Positions 1 to 7,877 of a stretch of 32,718 bases of DNA are shown in pieces. Where the stretch lies: contig DUBU01000001.1 in the NCBI GenBank assembly GCA_012960155.1, positions 103,646 through 136,363 on the forward strand. Direction: 5' to 3'. A model generated the notes under the pieces. It was not told where the DNA came from. It did no database searches and saw nothing but the letters and a program-made list of their open reading frames with translations. The first letter of the stretch is position 1. Each line of letters opens with the position of its first letter. The translations under genes were made by a program, and so were the position numbers. This DNA is from Micavibrio sp. (GTDB lineage Bacteria > Pseudomonadota > Alphaproteobacteria > Micavibrionales > Micavibrionaceae).

Positions 1-1272
1 ACCTTGGCCTGACGCCTTGGCTACGACCTGCGCCACAGCCTGCGAAGCTGGGTGGGGATGACCAGCTTGCTGTACGCTGGTGATAATGCTTGTGATCTGT
101 GCCAGTGCATTATTAAGCGGGTTTACAGCCGGTGTGCCTGTGGCTTGCTTAATATCAAAGCCTTCAGGGAAGATGTCGCTGATCTCGAACTCGGCAAAAA
201 TTTCACTCATCAAGGCAGCTTGGCCCGGCACAGTGCTATTTCCTGCACTTAACTGCTGAATACGCTCGATCGCTTTTTCTAGACCGGGAGCTTCTTTGCC
301 TGTCGCGGCAACTTTTGACTGCGCGCGCTCCAGCACTTTCAGGACGCTATCGAAATCTGCACCATCTGTCAGTTTGCCTTCTTTTGTGAAGATGCCAGTG
401 CCGTCTTCATCGGCTTCGCCGACAGTCATGCTGTTAAGCTTAGCTGCCACTGTCTCCAGTGTTTCATTGGCTGGCGTTGCGGGTTGCTGCGGGATAATCA
501 CGCCGCGTGGTGTGAAAACCGCGTCTTTCTTGCCTTGTGCGTTGGTAGGCAAAATTTGCACCATGCCGATGACAACGCCTTCACCTTGCTCGTCACCATT
601 GGCAATATCTTGGATTAACTTCGTAAGGTCGGAAATGCTTAGGCCTGTTGCAATCAGGTTCTCGCCTGAATCTTCTGCTGTCGGGTCAAATTGTAAATCC
701 TGACCGTTGATCTTTGTAATGACAGGCTGTGCGTTCTCTGGCAGGCCGGCGAGCAGGTTTTTCAAAAACTCGTTCAGATCTTTGAGGCTTTTAATGGCCT
801 TCAAATCTTTAAGATTCTGCGCAGCTGCGCCATTAAGCTCTGCCTTGGCGGTTTCAAGGTTCAATTCGGTAAACGCATCAGGGTCGTTGCGCAGAACGGA
901 TTGCAGGATTTGCTGGCTGGATAGGGGATCTGTCTGGTCGCCCAAATCGGCAAGCGCACCTTCAATTAAAACGCCGCTGTTTTTTAGTTGGGCGAGTGTC
1001 TCGTCCAGTAGGGCAGATTCTTCTGCTGTTAGTTCGCTCTTATTAATGAGAGAGATCAGTGATGGTGCCTGCGCATTACCGTCTGCTCCTGTTTCGCCAT
1101 TTGCCTTACCGGCTTCTGCATTGGCAATCGAGCGGGCAAAGATCAAATCCATGAAGCTGGCACCGGCAAGTCCGGATGCGAACAGGCCTTTACCACTAAG
1201 GGCCTGTGTCGCCGCAGCACCTTTAGTGGTGTTGTTACCGGCTTGTGTTGTGTAGAAGGCGTTAATGTCCAT
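1..1272 (-). CDS. fliK: FliK-like flagellar hook-length control protein, N-terminal part (runs off the window)
   Basis: An uninterrupted minus-strand frame of 424 codons starts at the ATG at 1272-1270 and is still open at base 1, so the C-terminus is missing. An AAGGA ribosome site lies about 8 bases before the ATG. The visible protein is rich in Ala, Gln, Leu and Asp, has no signal peptide or membrane segment, and begins MDINAFYTTQAG. It looks like the flexible, poorly conserved ruler region of hook-length control proteins, which measure the growing hook and then switch export from hook to filament substrates. The diagnostic C-terminal FliK domain would lie outside the window, so the name rests on composition and on its place after flgI, flgJ and the FlgN-like gene. 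All plus-strand frames across 52-1255 are shadows of this gene. Confidence 0.65.
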   Translation of the reverse strand, partial: MDINAFYTTQAGNNTTKGAAATQALSGKGLFASGLAGASFMDLIFARSIANAEAGKANGETGADGNAQAPSLISLINKSELTAEESALLDETLAQLKNSGVLIEGALADLGDQTDPLSSQQILQSVLRNDPDAFTELNLETAKAELNGAAAQNLKDLKAIKSLKDLNEFLKNLLAGLPENAQPVITKINGQDLQFDPTAEDSGENLIATGLSISDLTKLIQDIANGDEQGEGVVIGMVQILPTNAQGKKDAVFTPRGVIIPQQPATPANETLETVAAKLNSMTVGEADEDGTGIFTKEGKLTDGADFDSVLKVLERAQSKVAATGKEAPGLEKAIERIQQLSAGNSTVPGQAALMSEIFAEFEISDIFPEGFDIKQATGTPAVNPLNNALAQITSIITSVQQAGHPHPASQAVAQVVAKASGQG

Positions 1273-1323
1273 GGTTTTGATCCTTTGCCTTTGCTCTTTT
1301 TCTCTCTCTACAGAAAACTCGTA

Positions 1324-1812
1324 TTAAACTTGCTCGCTCAGTCCGATAGAAACGGCACGTTCATTAATATTCAGGCTGCCTGCCTGGCTGTAATTCACGT
1401 TTCTCTTGCGGGCTGCCTCGCGGGCCGATGACATGATCTTGTCGTTCAGGCGGTTTACACCGCGACGCATACGATCAAGCTCTTTCATGTTCTCGGTCAT
1501 CAGGCCGCTGAAATCTTTTTGCATGTCGTTCAGCTGCTCTTTGAGAGCGACATCGATATGCTGTAGGTCTGATTTGCGCTCCAGCAATTGCTGTGCACCG
1601 CTTTGGTAGTCGCGGGCAATCGCGATCTTGCGGTCTTGCAGACCCAGGAAGTATTTTGTGTCAGAGCGGTGCAGGGCATCGTTCTCTTCGCGGTAAACTT
1701 CGCGCAAGGAGTCGATTGTATCCATCATCTGCTGCATAGCTTTGTTAGGATCGCCTGACAGGATGAATGCTTTTGCTGCCTGATCGTTCTGAATTGTTTT
1801 ATCTGTTGCCAT
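1324..1812 (-). CDS. flgN: FlgN-like flagellar export chaperone
   Basis: The 162-residue protein is almost entirely helical and charged, with heptad-like runs across residues 25-125 and no signal peptide or membrane segment. A central stretch reads DALHRSDTKYFLGLQDRK, resembling the Leu/Lys-rich core of FlgN-type chaperones. FlgN proteins bind the hook-filament junction proteins FlgK and FlgL in the cytoplasm and hand them to the export gate. The start ATG at 1812 overlaps the end of the rod-binding gene by 14 bases, which implies translational coupling, and the fliK-like gene follows after 51 bases. The family assignment is by fold-like composition and gene order, since FlgN sequences are weakly conserved. 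Another coiled-coil chaperone such as FliJ is the main alternative. Confidence 0.62.
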   Translation of the reverse strand: MATDKTIQNDQAAKAFILSGDPNKAMQQMMDTIDSLREVYREENDALHRSDTKYFLGLQDRKIAIARDYQSGAQQLLERKSDLQHIDVALKEQLNDMQKDFSGLMTENMKELDRMRRGVNRLNDKIMSSAREAARKRNVNYSQAGSLNINERAVSIGLSEQV

Positions 1813-2155
1813 TGTCTAAAGCCTCCTGAAGCTTGATAAGTTCTGTTTTAACGTGTTCTGCAAGTCCAACACCGCCCTGTTCAGCCATTGTTTTCCCGTA
1901 TTCCTGTATCATCATGCCTTGGAAGACCTTCTCGCCATGGCCACCACCAAACATCGGGTCTGGTTCAAGGCCTTCGAACATGGGCTTCAGCATTTCTGAA
2001 AGGAACACGGCTTCAAATTCTTTGGCTGCCTGTTCAATTTCTCCGTAGTTCCTGATTTTGCCGGCGTTCTGCATCATCTCTGCCTGCGTGCGTGACTGCT
2101 GTTGTGCGGCCTGCATCATGGCGATAGTGCTGTCTCCGGTGATCAAGTTATTCAT
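1799..2155 (-). CDS. flgJ: Rod-binding protein, FlgJ N-terminal domain only
   Basis: The 118-residue protein matches the rod-binding half of FlgJ: AAKEFEAVFLSEMLKPMFE at about residues 43-61, then a Gly-rich loop (MFGGGHGEK) and a segment ending in the motif MIQEYGKTMAEQGG. This domain acts as a cap for rod assembly in the periplasm. The C-terminal peptidoglycan hydrolase domain found in enterobacterial FlgJ is absent, as is usual in alphaproteobacteria, where a separate lytic enzyme opens the wall. There is no signal peptide, which fits export through the flagellar type III system. It lies 32 bases after flgI and overlaps the FlgN-like gene by 14 bases. The ATG at 2155 is the natural start. 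Confidence 0.85.
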   Translation of the reverse strand: MNNLITGDSTIAMMQAAQQQSRTQAEMMQNAGKIRNYGEIEQAAKEFEAVFLSEMLKPMFEGLEPDPMFGGGHGEKVFQGMMIQEYGKTMAEQGGVGLAEHVKTELIKLQEALDNGNR

Positions 2156-2187
2156 TGTTCTTCTCGTCTCGTTCTATTCTGTTTGCC

Positions 2188-3327
2188 TTACAGGGTCTGG
2201 ATATCAGCCTGCAGGGCGCCTGCTGCTTTAATGGCTTGCAGGATGGTAATTGTGTCTCTTGGCTCTACGCCCAGCTTGTTCAGGCCTGTAACCAAGTCTT
2301 GAAGTGTTACGCCTGTTTCTAAGATGCCGAGGCGCACATCATCACCTGTGTTCACGTCAATTTCTGTGCGGGGCACGACAACTGTCTGGCCTTGGGCAGA
2401 GAAGGGGTTTGCCTGTGAAACTTGCGGTGTTTCTGTGATGCGGATTGTCAGGCTGCCTTGGGCAATCGCTACAGTGCTGATCTTCACGTCAGAACCCATA
2501 ACAATCACACCGGAACGCTCGTCAATCACAACGCGTGCCACTTGATCAGGCTGGATCGGCAGTTGCTCGATATCTGTAATCAGGTCAACAATGCTGCCTT
2601 TAAAGCCGCTAGGTTTCTTCAGTTTCACGCTGCCGGAATTTTCTGCCGAGGCGATATCAGCGGACATAAAGCCGTTGATTGCACGGGAAATACGGCGCGC
2701 TGTTGTAAAGTCCGGGTTGCGCAGTGCCAAGCGCACTTCGTTGTAGCTGTCCATGTTAAAGTCGATCTCGCGCTCAACAATCGCACCTTCGGCAATGCGG
2801 CCGGATGTCGGGATGTTGCGTACGAATGTGGCTGACTCGCCCTGTGCGGAGTAACCTGATACAGCAATGGAACCTTGGGCAACGGCGTAAACTTCACCGT
2901 CAGCACCCATCAAAGGTGTAACCAGCAATGTACCGCCTTGCAGGCTCTCGGCATCTCCCAAAGTAGAGGCTGTAATATCAATGCGTGAACCCTGATTGGC
3001 AAAAGGTGGCAGTGTGGCTGTAACCATCACTGCGGCAACGTTACCTGTGTTCAGGTTCTGACCTTTAACATTAACGCCCAAACGCTCAAGCATGGCTGTA
3101 AGGCTCTGCTGTGTGAAAGGGGAGTTGTTAAGGCTGTCGCCCGTGCCATTAAGACCAACAACCAGACCATAACCAACCAACATGTTATCGCGCACACCTT
3201 CGATATCGACGATGTCCTTGATACGTGTGGTCTTGGCTTCACCGTCATTGGCAGTAAATACCATTGACGCTGTGATCAGGCCGATAAGCACATATTTGGT
3301 CAGTGTTTTAAATTCTGTCTTAAACAT
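2188..3327 (-). CDS. flgI: Flagellar P-ring protein FlgI
   Basis: The 379-residue protein has a Sec signal peptide (basic start, hydrophobic core YVLIGLITASMVFTA, likely cleavage after NDGEA). The FlgI hallmark RIKDIVDIEGVRDNMLVGYG follows directly. Other family blocks visible are GLNGTGDS, NVAAVMVTATLPPFANQGS, GGTLLVTPL and the C-terminal GVTLQDLVTGLNKLGVEPRD. FlgI polymerises in the periplasm into the P ring, the peptidoglycan-layer bushing of the rod, with help from FlgA. The length is normal for the family. An AGGA ribosome site lies 10 bases before the ATG. It is the first gene of the flgI-flgJ-flgN-fliK operon and is preceded by a sigma-54 type promoter at 3386-3405. Confidence 0.97.
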   Translation of the reverse strand: MFKTEFKTLTKYVLIGLITASMVFTANDGEAKTTRIKDIVDIEGVRDNMLVGYGLVVGLNGTGDSLNNSPFTQQSLTAMLERLGVNVKGQNLNTGNVAAVMVTATLPPFANQGSRIDITASTLGDAESLQGGTLLVTPLMGADGEVYAVAQGSIAVSGYSAQGESATFVRNIPTSGRIAEGAIVEREIDFNMDSYNEVRLALRNPDFTTARRISRAINGFMSADIASAENSGSVKLKKPSGFKGSIVDLITDIEQLPIQPDQVARVVIDERSGVIVMGSDVKISTVAIAQGSLTIRITETPQVSQANPFSAQGQTVVVPRTEIDVNTGDDVRLGILETGVTLQDLVTGLNKLGVEPRDTITILQAIKAAGALQADIQTL

Positions 3328-3385
3328 AGTCTTTTTTCCTAAGGGCGTTGCTATAACGTTGTTTATGCTTTGCTCCGCTTAGATA

Positions 3386-3405
3386 GATGCGAATGCTGTG
3401 CCAAA
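3386..3405 (-). promoter_or_regulatory. Sigma-54 (-24/-12) promoter for flgI operon
   Basis: On the minus strand the sequence reads TTGGCACAGCATTCGCA, with the invariant GG (3402-3401) and GC (3390-3389) separated by exactly 10 bases. The -24 box is a perfect TTGGCAC and the -12 box is one base from TTTGC. The predicted start is near 3378, about 50 bases before the flgI ATG. Confidence 0.75.
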
Positions 3406-3497
3406 ATTAAAATCGTTTAAAATCAATAGTTTAATATTGTGACGGCGCGTGAGTATTGTTCTGCGCAGGGCATTTTTTGCTGCTGCCCGATCAGGGC

Positions 3498-3510
3498 GGC
3501 AAATTTTTCC
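3498..3510. promoter_or_regulatory. Candidate activator dyad upstream of the flgI sigma-54 promoter
   Basis: An imperfect dyad GGCAA-ATT-TTTCC, followed by CG, is centred about 126 bases upstream of the predicted flgI start and 40 bases before the fliX ATG. Related GGCAA-N3-TT(G/T)CC elements lie at similar distances from the flgF and flgB promoters. By analogy with enhancer sites of sigma-54 activators it could bind a FlbD-type protein; this is inference. Confidence 0.4.
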
Positions 3511-3550
3511 CGTTCTTGACGTGGCGCGGTTTAAGAGAGAAGATGGAGTC

Positions 3551-3985
3551 ATGAAAATAGAAGGTCCAAATAAGTCTCAGAAGTCATCCGATACCAAGAA
3601 AAAAGGTAGTGTCTCTAAAGGGGACTCGACCTTTGGCGACATGGTCACGGGCGGCGCGAAGGAAGCATCAGGCGCATCACCGACGCAATCCGTGGCGCGC
3701 GTAGATGCGCTGCTGGCTGTGCAAGCGGCTGAAAGCCCGACGGAACGCAGCGCACGAAGAAAAATGACACAGCGTGCGGGCGTCATTTTGGACGAACTTG
3801 AAAATATCCGTACGGGGATTCTAACGGGCTCGCTTACTGTAGGACATCTGGTTGATGTGGCCGATGTTGTTGCCAGTCACCGCGAAAAAATTACAGACCC
3901 GAATTTAACATCGTTGTTGGACGAGATTGATCTGCGCGCTCAGGTCGAGCTGGCAAAACTCAAGAAGGCCATGGATAAACGCTAG
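3551..3985 (+). CDS. fliX: Flagellar assembly regulator FliX
   Basis: The protein starts MKIEGPNK, the typical FliX beginning, and is 144 residues long, close to the usual length of about 140. A disordered Lys/Ser-rich N-terminal third is followed by helices carrying QRAGVILDELENIRTGILTG and a C-terminal DEIDLRAQVELAKL. In Caulobacter, FliX couples completion of early flagellar structures to the activity of the sigma-54 activator FlbD, and its gene is also divergent from flgI. The ATG at 3551 is chosen because GGAG stands just before it and because the first residues match the family; a longer reading from 3449 is not supported. No flbD is in the window, so its partner must be encoded elsewhere. 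Confidence 0.9.
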   Translation: MKIEGPNKSQKSSDTKKKGSVSKGDSTFGDMVTGGAKEASGASPTQSVARVDALLAVQAAESPTERSARRKMTQRAGVILDELENIRTGILTGSLTVGHLVDVADVVASHREKITDPNLTSLLDEIDLRAQVELAKLKKAMDKR

Positions 3986-4060
3986 GACTATGTATTTTCC
4001 TGCTTGTCAGGGCAGGGGAGTCCGACTATATTTTTCAACGCTTTTCATTAGAAGGTTTGA

Positions 4061-4513
4061 ATGGGAAAGGAATTAAAGATGGCTTCACCTGCGAGTGTTA
4101 TGGTGCCACCCGATTATGATCCAAAGGCAGATAAGGGCGATTTTATGAACCCTGTCATGCTTGAGTATTTTCGTCTGAAATTGATTCAATGGCGTGCAGA
4201 ATTGCTGCGTGAATCTTCGGAAACAATCCAGCAAACGTTGCAGAGCACAGAATTGCAACAACCTGACTTGGCTGACCGTGCGTCTGCTGAAACAGATCAC
4301 GCGTTGGAATTACGTACACGTGACCGTGAGCGTAAGCTGATATCCAAAATCAACGAAGCGCTTCTGCGTATCGAAGATGGCGAGTATGGCTACTGTGAAG
4401 AAACAGGCGAGCCAATCTCTGTTGCCCGTCTGGATGCACGTCCTGTTGCGACGCTAAGCATCGAAGCGCAAGAGCGTCACGAGCGTATGGAAAAAACGCA
4501 CCGCGACGACTGA
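4061..4513 (+). CDS. dksA: RNA polymerase-binding transcription factor DksA, reduced zinc-site type
   Basis: The 150-residue protein has the DksA layout: a coiled-coil hairpin (about residues 38-105) with the tip motif D69-L-A-D72-R-A74, then the finger region starting YGYCEETGEPIS. DksA enters the secondary channel of RNA polymerase and, with ppGpp, redirects transcription during starvation. Of the four zinc cysteines only C112 remains; the others are T115, S133 and A136. This matches the zinc-independent form common in alphaproteobacteria. The ATG at 4061 has AAGG six bases upstream; the ATG at 4079 is also possible. A strong terminator follows immediately, so the gene is probably monocistronic. 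Confidence 0.93.
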   Translation: MGKELKMASPASVMVPPDYDPKADKGDFMNPVMLEYFRLKLIQWRAELLRESSETIQQTLQSTELQQPDLADRASAETDHALELRTRDRERKLISKINEALLRIEDGEYGYCEETGEPISVARLDARPVATLSIEAQERHERMEKTHRDD

Positions 4514-4535
4514 TTGTGAGCCTGATTGCATAAAC

Positions 4536-4580
4536 AAAACAGCCGCTACTACTTAATAGTAGCGGCTGTTTTGCTTCTAT
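4536..4580. terminator. Bidirectional intrinsic terminator between dksA and the stress-protein operon
   Basis: A perfect 16-base-pair stem (4536-4551 with 4557-4572) has a 5-base loop and T-rich sequence on both sides. It serves dksA on the plus strand and the usp-membrane protein pair on the minus strand. Confidence 0.92.
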
Positions 4581-4605
4581 ATGTGCAATAAGTGCGCGTT
4601 ATATT

Positions 4606-4866
4606 TTATTTGTCTTGGGCGTTGAGTTGCCCGTCATTCATTTGGATCTCTATTCTGTAAGCGTGCCTCGTAAATAGCGCGAGGAATGCAGTTGCAGCAA
4701 GACTGCAGCCGCACAGTAATATTTTCTGGGTGGCACCACTGGTCATGAAGATACAAAGACTAAAGGGAGCAACCCAGAGAATAGACGTTAAGAGTGCAGA
4801 TATCACCACCGCAACTATTGACGCTTTTATAGGTGACGATTTAAGAGGGAAGTGTTCCATTATCAT
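4606..4866 (-). CDS. Small two-helix membrane protein of unknown function
   Basis: The 86-residue protein has two clear hydrophobic segments (about residues 15-39 and 46-65) and a short charged tail ending NDGQLNAQDK. I do not recognise a family. Its ATG overlaps the stop of the upstream universal stress protein gene in an ATGA arrangement, so the two are almost certainly co-translated. A second ATG two codons in (4860) is equally possible. The terminator at 4536-4572 closes this operon. Function is unknown; the coupling suggests a membrane partner of the stress protein, which is only an inference. Confidence 0.6.
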   Translation of the reverse strand: MIMEHFPLKSSPIKASIVAVVISALLTSILWVAPFSLCIFMTSGATQKILLCGCSLAATAFLALFTRHAYRIEIQMNDGQLNAQDK

Positions 4867-5675
4867 GTCCTCGCTATAAGAATGTCATAAGGCGGCGCTG
4901 CTTTTACGTGACTTTCTGCCTTTATCAGGTTGTCGTAAAGCTCTTTGCTCCTGATGTGCGAGGCGGTCAGAATGGTCAGGTTAGGTGGAGGTAAGTGTGA
5001 TCGCGTGCCCGTTGGAGATATATGGATGTTATGCTTATTGTAATTGCGACGGCTAAATATTTTTGCAAAAATTTCGGTTTCAATGCCCCCCTTAAGGAAG
5101 CGAGGAGGCCAGATGTTTTTGATGCTTTGAGCTGTGCTGACAAGGTATCCGTTTATTTGGATGCCGCTATCTTGCAGTAAGGGTGTAACTATTTTTGCGG
5201 CCTTTTTTATGTGCCTGTTTTTCACACCATAGATCGCGATGTCGCTATAGGGGGCTTCCGTTCTCTCTGATGCAATCAAAACTGGAAAGTCTGATTCCAG
5301 TAGCACTTTGTCTAAAGTGCCCAAGGCCTCGGCAGGGATATCCTCTGAGGGGGATGGGTATCCTAACACAATAAGGTCCGCAGAGATGTGCTCGGCATAG
5401 CTTCTTATGCGTTTGTTTACACGGCCACCTTCAACGATGTGTATTGTAAAGTCGAGCTCATTGCCGCGCATTTGTTGCTTTATGGCAGTGTTTATAGTGT
5501 CGTGAAGGACTTTTCGTTCCTGTTGCACATTGCTTTTGCCTCCTGGTAATCGAATTGTATTGTATACGTGCAGAATATGCAGCTCTGCTCCCGAAGTCGC
5601 TGAAAGCTCAACTGCTCTTTCTAGTAAATGGGCGTGTTGGTCGGAAAGCGCTGTAGCTAATAATATCTTGTTCAT
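4863..5675 (-). CDS. Universal stress protein (UspA family), tandem-domain type with diverged second half
   Basis: The 270-residue protein begins MNKILLATALSDQHAHLLERA, the usual beta strand and helix of UspA domains. LHILHVYN and the loop HISADLIVLGYPS follow, ending in DKVLLESDFPVLIA at about residue 144. The second half (146-270) has the length of another Usp domain but only weak similarity. The typical nucleotide-binding Gly-rich loop (G-2x-G-9x-G-S) is not clearly present, so ATP binding is uncertain. Usp proteins accumulate under starvation and oxidative or respiratory stress. The ATG at 5675 is preferred over 5690 because a GGGGAG ribosome site lies immediately upstream of it. The gene is coupled to the membrane protein gene downstream. 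Confidence 0.8.
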   Translation of the reverse strand: MNKILLATALSDQHAHLLERAVELSATSGAELHILHVYNTIRLPGGKSNVQQERKVLHDTINTAIKQQMRGNELDFTIHIVEGGRVNKRIRSYAEHISADLIVLGYPSPSEDIPAEALGTLDKVLLESDFPVLIASERTEAPYSDIAIYGVKNRHIKKAAKIVTPLLQDSGIQINGYLVSTAQSIKNIWPPRFLKGGIETEIFAKIFSRRNYNKHNIHISPTGTRSHLPPPNLTILTASHIRSKELYDNLIKAESHVKAAPPYDILIART

Positions 5676-5713
5676 GACAGCTCTCCCCATTGAATAGAGT
5701 TTGAGGTATTCAT
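5672..5713 (-). CDS. Possible 13-residue leader peptide before the universal stress protein gene
   Basis: An AAGGA site 7 bases before an ATG at 5713 opens a 13-codon frame (MNTSNSIQWGELS). Its TGA overlaps the usp start codon in an ATGA arrangement, and the GGGGAG site of usp lies inside it. It could couple translation of usp to an upstream start. It is very short, so chance is a real alternative. Confidence 0.25.
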   Translation of the reverse strand: MNTSNSIQWGELS

Positions 5714-5806
5714 ATTGATTTCCTTACATAAAGTATAATTACAGCAAGCTTTGCCGCAGCTGCGAAAGTTGCAGTTCGGTGTAAGTCATGCTCTGGCGTA
5801 TTTTTT

Positions 5807-6232
5807 TTATGTAAGGGAGAACGGCGGCGCGCGTGGCTTTATTACAGTGCGGTAGGCTTTTGCTATAAAGATAGTGTTGCGTGCAGTTATGATCTGCTGA
5901 AATGTTGATGATTTTAGTAAGGATTCCGTCGAAATGACGTCGCCTTGTGGTGCGTCAGTATCTTTGTCCTCATTGCCGTTGGTCAATTTGTAGATTGATT
6001 GCGCGCGCGTAATAAACTTTACATCGTTATTAGCTTCAATCGTAGGTGCTTTAAGAGGTGTAGGCTCGTTGACTACAGCAGGGTTGATCGCTTCAGAAAA
6101 CTGGGCTTGTGGTGTGTAGAAAGAAATGAATAAGACAAGCAGGACTAAAAGGCTGCCAAGTAATTTTTGCGGCCTTTTAAGAACTATACTGGCTTGTTCG
6201 CACCTTGATATGATGTTTACACATTCTTCCAT
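5807..6232 (-). CDS. Hypothetical single-pass membrane protein
   Basis: The 141-residue protein has a basic cytoplasmic start (about residues 1-24), one hydrophobic helix LLGSLLVLLVLFISFYT (about 25-41), and a hydrophilic, probably periplasmic tail of about 100 residues without cysteine pairs or repeats. I recognise no family. The ribosome site is weak and composition is more AT-rich than in the flagellar genes, which leaves some doubt. It lies 51 bases downstream of the methyltransferase gene in the same direction and could be co-transcribed with it. No longer frame competes on the other strand. Confidence 0.5.
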   Translation of the reverse strand: MEECVNIISRCEQASIVLKRPQKLLGSLLVLLVLFISFYTPQAQFSEAINPAVVNEPTPLKAPTIEANNDVKFITRAQSIYKLTNGNEDKDTDAPQGDVISTESLLKSSTFQQIITARNTIFIAKAYRTVIKPRAPPFSLT

Positions 6233-6283
6233 ATCTAAGAAATAGCACGGAAGAAATTGATAACAAGCGTTTTGTGTCTAAAC

Positions 6284-6943
6284 TTATCTGTAACGCGGAT
6301 AAGGCTTTTTTAATATGACCTGGTGCCACACATGATCGCGGCCCGCAGGGTCGGCAAGCGGCTCTGTACGGTTGACTTCAAATCCTGCTGTGCGGCTCTG
6401 ATCGTCAAAGGTCGCATGATCAATATCAACCATACCCTCTTTAAGATTTTCTGTGCGGTAACGCACGACACAATGTCCTGCCGTCGCGGTCACCTTAAAC
6501 AGGTTTGAAAGGCTGTCTTGATGTTTCTCCAGCGGTATGAACATGAACACGGCATTACAGAGGACGAAATTACCTTCGACACCTTTGGCAACGCGGTTAA
6601 ATTCAGACAGCGTATCGATACCGCAGACGATATGGGGGATTTTGCCGCGGCGGGCAATATCGTCAAACTTTGCAGCCGTATCGGCAATCTCGATCATATC
6701 GCCGTAAAGCGCAGTCGCATCGGCAGCGCGCGCAGGATCGGGGTCTGTGTTGATTACGTAAGGTAGTCCCTTCATGACGCGTTTGGCGCGCACGGCATCA
6801 CGGCCGGCGCCGCCGCCAATATCCAATACAACTCCGTTTTTCGGCATCATATGGTCGATATCTGCATAATATTCGTCAACGTCAATCTCAGCGTGTTGAT
6901 TAGAATTGAGACTGCCTTTGCTGTGCTCGTATTCTTTGGTCAT
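6284..6943 (-). CDS. Class I SAM-dependent methyltransferase
   Basis: The 219-residue cytoplasmic protein contains methyltransferase motif I as VVLDIGGGAGRDAVRA at about residues 38-53, an acidic loop INTDPDPAR (motif II) and VLCNAVFMFIP (motif IV/V region) near residue 131. This is a Rossmann-type fold that moves a methyl group from S-adenosylmethionine to an unknown acceptor. Small-molecule methyltransferases of the Methyltransf_11/25 type are closest in appearance. The ATG at 6943 is chosen because GGAG lies 9 bases upstream and a first in-frame codon at 6967 has no such site. It sits outside the flagellar operons, behind the terminator of flgFGAH. Confidence 0.8.
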   Translation of the reverse strand: MTKEYEHSKGSLNSNQHAEIDVDEYYADIDHMMPKNGVVLDIGGGAGRDAVRAKRVMKGLPYVINTDPDPARAADATALYGDMIEIADTAAKFDDIARRGKIPHIVCGIDTLSEFNRVAKGVEGNFVLCNAVFMFIPLEKHQDSLSNLFKVTATAGHCVVRYRTENLKEGMVDIDHATFDDQSRTAGFEVNRTEPLADPAGRDHVWHQVILKKPYPRYR

Positions 6944-6994
6944 AAAACCTCTCCTTGTATGGCGCATTTATACTAAATCTGCGATGCGCTAAGC

Positions 6995-7024
6995 AAGAAA
7001 AACCCTCTGCACAAGGCAGAGGGT
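6995..7024 (-). terminator. Intrinsic terminator of the flgF-flgG-flgA-flgH operon
   Basis: On the minus strand a perfect 9-base-pair stem ACCCTCTGC/GCAGAGGGT with a 5-base loop is followed by a run of T. It lies 56 bases after the flgH stop and separates the ring operon from the methyltransferase gene. Confidence 0.9.
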
Positions 7025-7079
7025 AAAGTTTGAAGGGTGGGTTTGGGTATTTCCCTAAAGTTAACCGGGATGGATCACT

Positions 7080-7841
7080 TTAGAATGGGAACAGGATGTC
7101 ATAGACCTGCTGGCCATAGCGCGCTTGTTGAACGTCTGTGATGTGGCCTTCGCCGCCGTATGCGATACGGGCTTCAGCGATCTGGTCATGATTAATTGTG
7201 TTGTTAATGGAGATGTCCTCAGGACGGATCACGCCGTCTACATTCAGGATGCGCTTTTCAAAGTTCACGCGAACCTCTTGAGAGCCATGGATCACAAAGT
7301 TACCGTTTGGTAGAACCTGGGTGATGACAGCGGCCATCTTCATTGTGATTTCTTCTTCGCGCTCAATGGAGCCTTGGCCATTAGTCGTAGAGTTAGAGCC
7401 AAAGGACGCTAGGTTGCCCGGGTCAATGGCTTCTGGAAGAATGCGTCCCAATGCGGCTTCGTAACCGGCGAGAGCAGGGAGCTCTGCGCCTTCGCTACTG
7501 CCGCGTGTGCGTTCTGTTTCGTTATCCAGCTGAGCTTCATCTTGAATGTCGATCATGACCGTGAGGATGTCACCGACCTCATCTGCGCGCTGATCATCAA
7601 AAAAGTTTTTGCGATTTGATGACCATAGCGAGTTCGGCTGTGTCACTTCTTCCTGCGGGGCAGGCATTGGCATGCTCACTGGCTTGTAATCTGATTTAAG
7701 CTGCGGGTTCTCGATGCGTGTTAGTTCCGGCGCGGAGCCCACATTGGCTAGGCGGTCTACAGTGTTGCCGCAAGCAGAGAGCGAGAGCCCCATGGTCACA
7801 GCCAGCGCTGTAATTTTTATATGTCTTGTAAATGTTGTCAT
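7080..7841 (-). CDS. flgH: Flagellar L-ring lipoprotein FlgH
   Basis: The 253-residue protein starts with a lipoprotein signal ending LSAC (Cys24), so the mature protein is lipid-anchored to the outer membrane. Family blocks are SLWSSNRKNFFDDQRADEVG, the VMIDIQDEAQLDNETER stretch, MKMAAVITQVLPNGNFVIHG, and the C-terminal GEGHITDVQQARYGQQVYD. FlgH forms the L ring in the outer membrane and completes the LP bushing with FlgI. The ATG at 7841 is preferred to a TTG two codons upstream, because a full AAGGAG site precedes it and the signal peptide then starts cleanly. It is the last gene of its operon, 36 bases after flgA. Confidence 0.97.
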   Translation of the reverse strand: MTTFTRHIKITALAVTMGLSLSACGNTVDRLANVGSAPELTRIENPQLKSDYKPVSMPMPAPQEEVTQPNSLWSSNRKNFFDDQRADEVGDILTVMIDIQDEAQLDNETERTRGSSEGAELPALAGYEAALGRILPEAIDPGNLASFGSNSTTNGQGSIEREEEITMKMAAVITQVLPNGNFVIHGSQEVRVNFEKRILNVDGVIRPEDISINNTINHDQIAEARIAYGGEGHITDVQQARYGQQVYDILFPF

Positions 7842-7877
7842 ACCCAACTCCTTTTTTAAGGTTGTTTTTTTTATGTG

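Noticed and set aside
52-1255. Three consecutive plus-strand frames of 66-182 residues
   Set aside because: They are shadows of the open minus-strand fliK-like frame, which has a ribosome site, no internal stop in the codons translated, and protein-like composition.
3405-3435. CtrA-like TTAA repeats upstream of flgI/fliX
   Set aside because: The TTAA pairs are 6 or 10 bases apart, not the 7 of full CtrA boxes, and the region is simply AT-rich.
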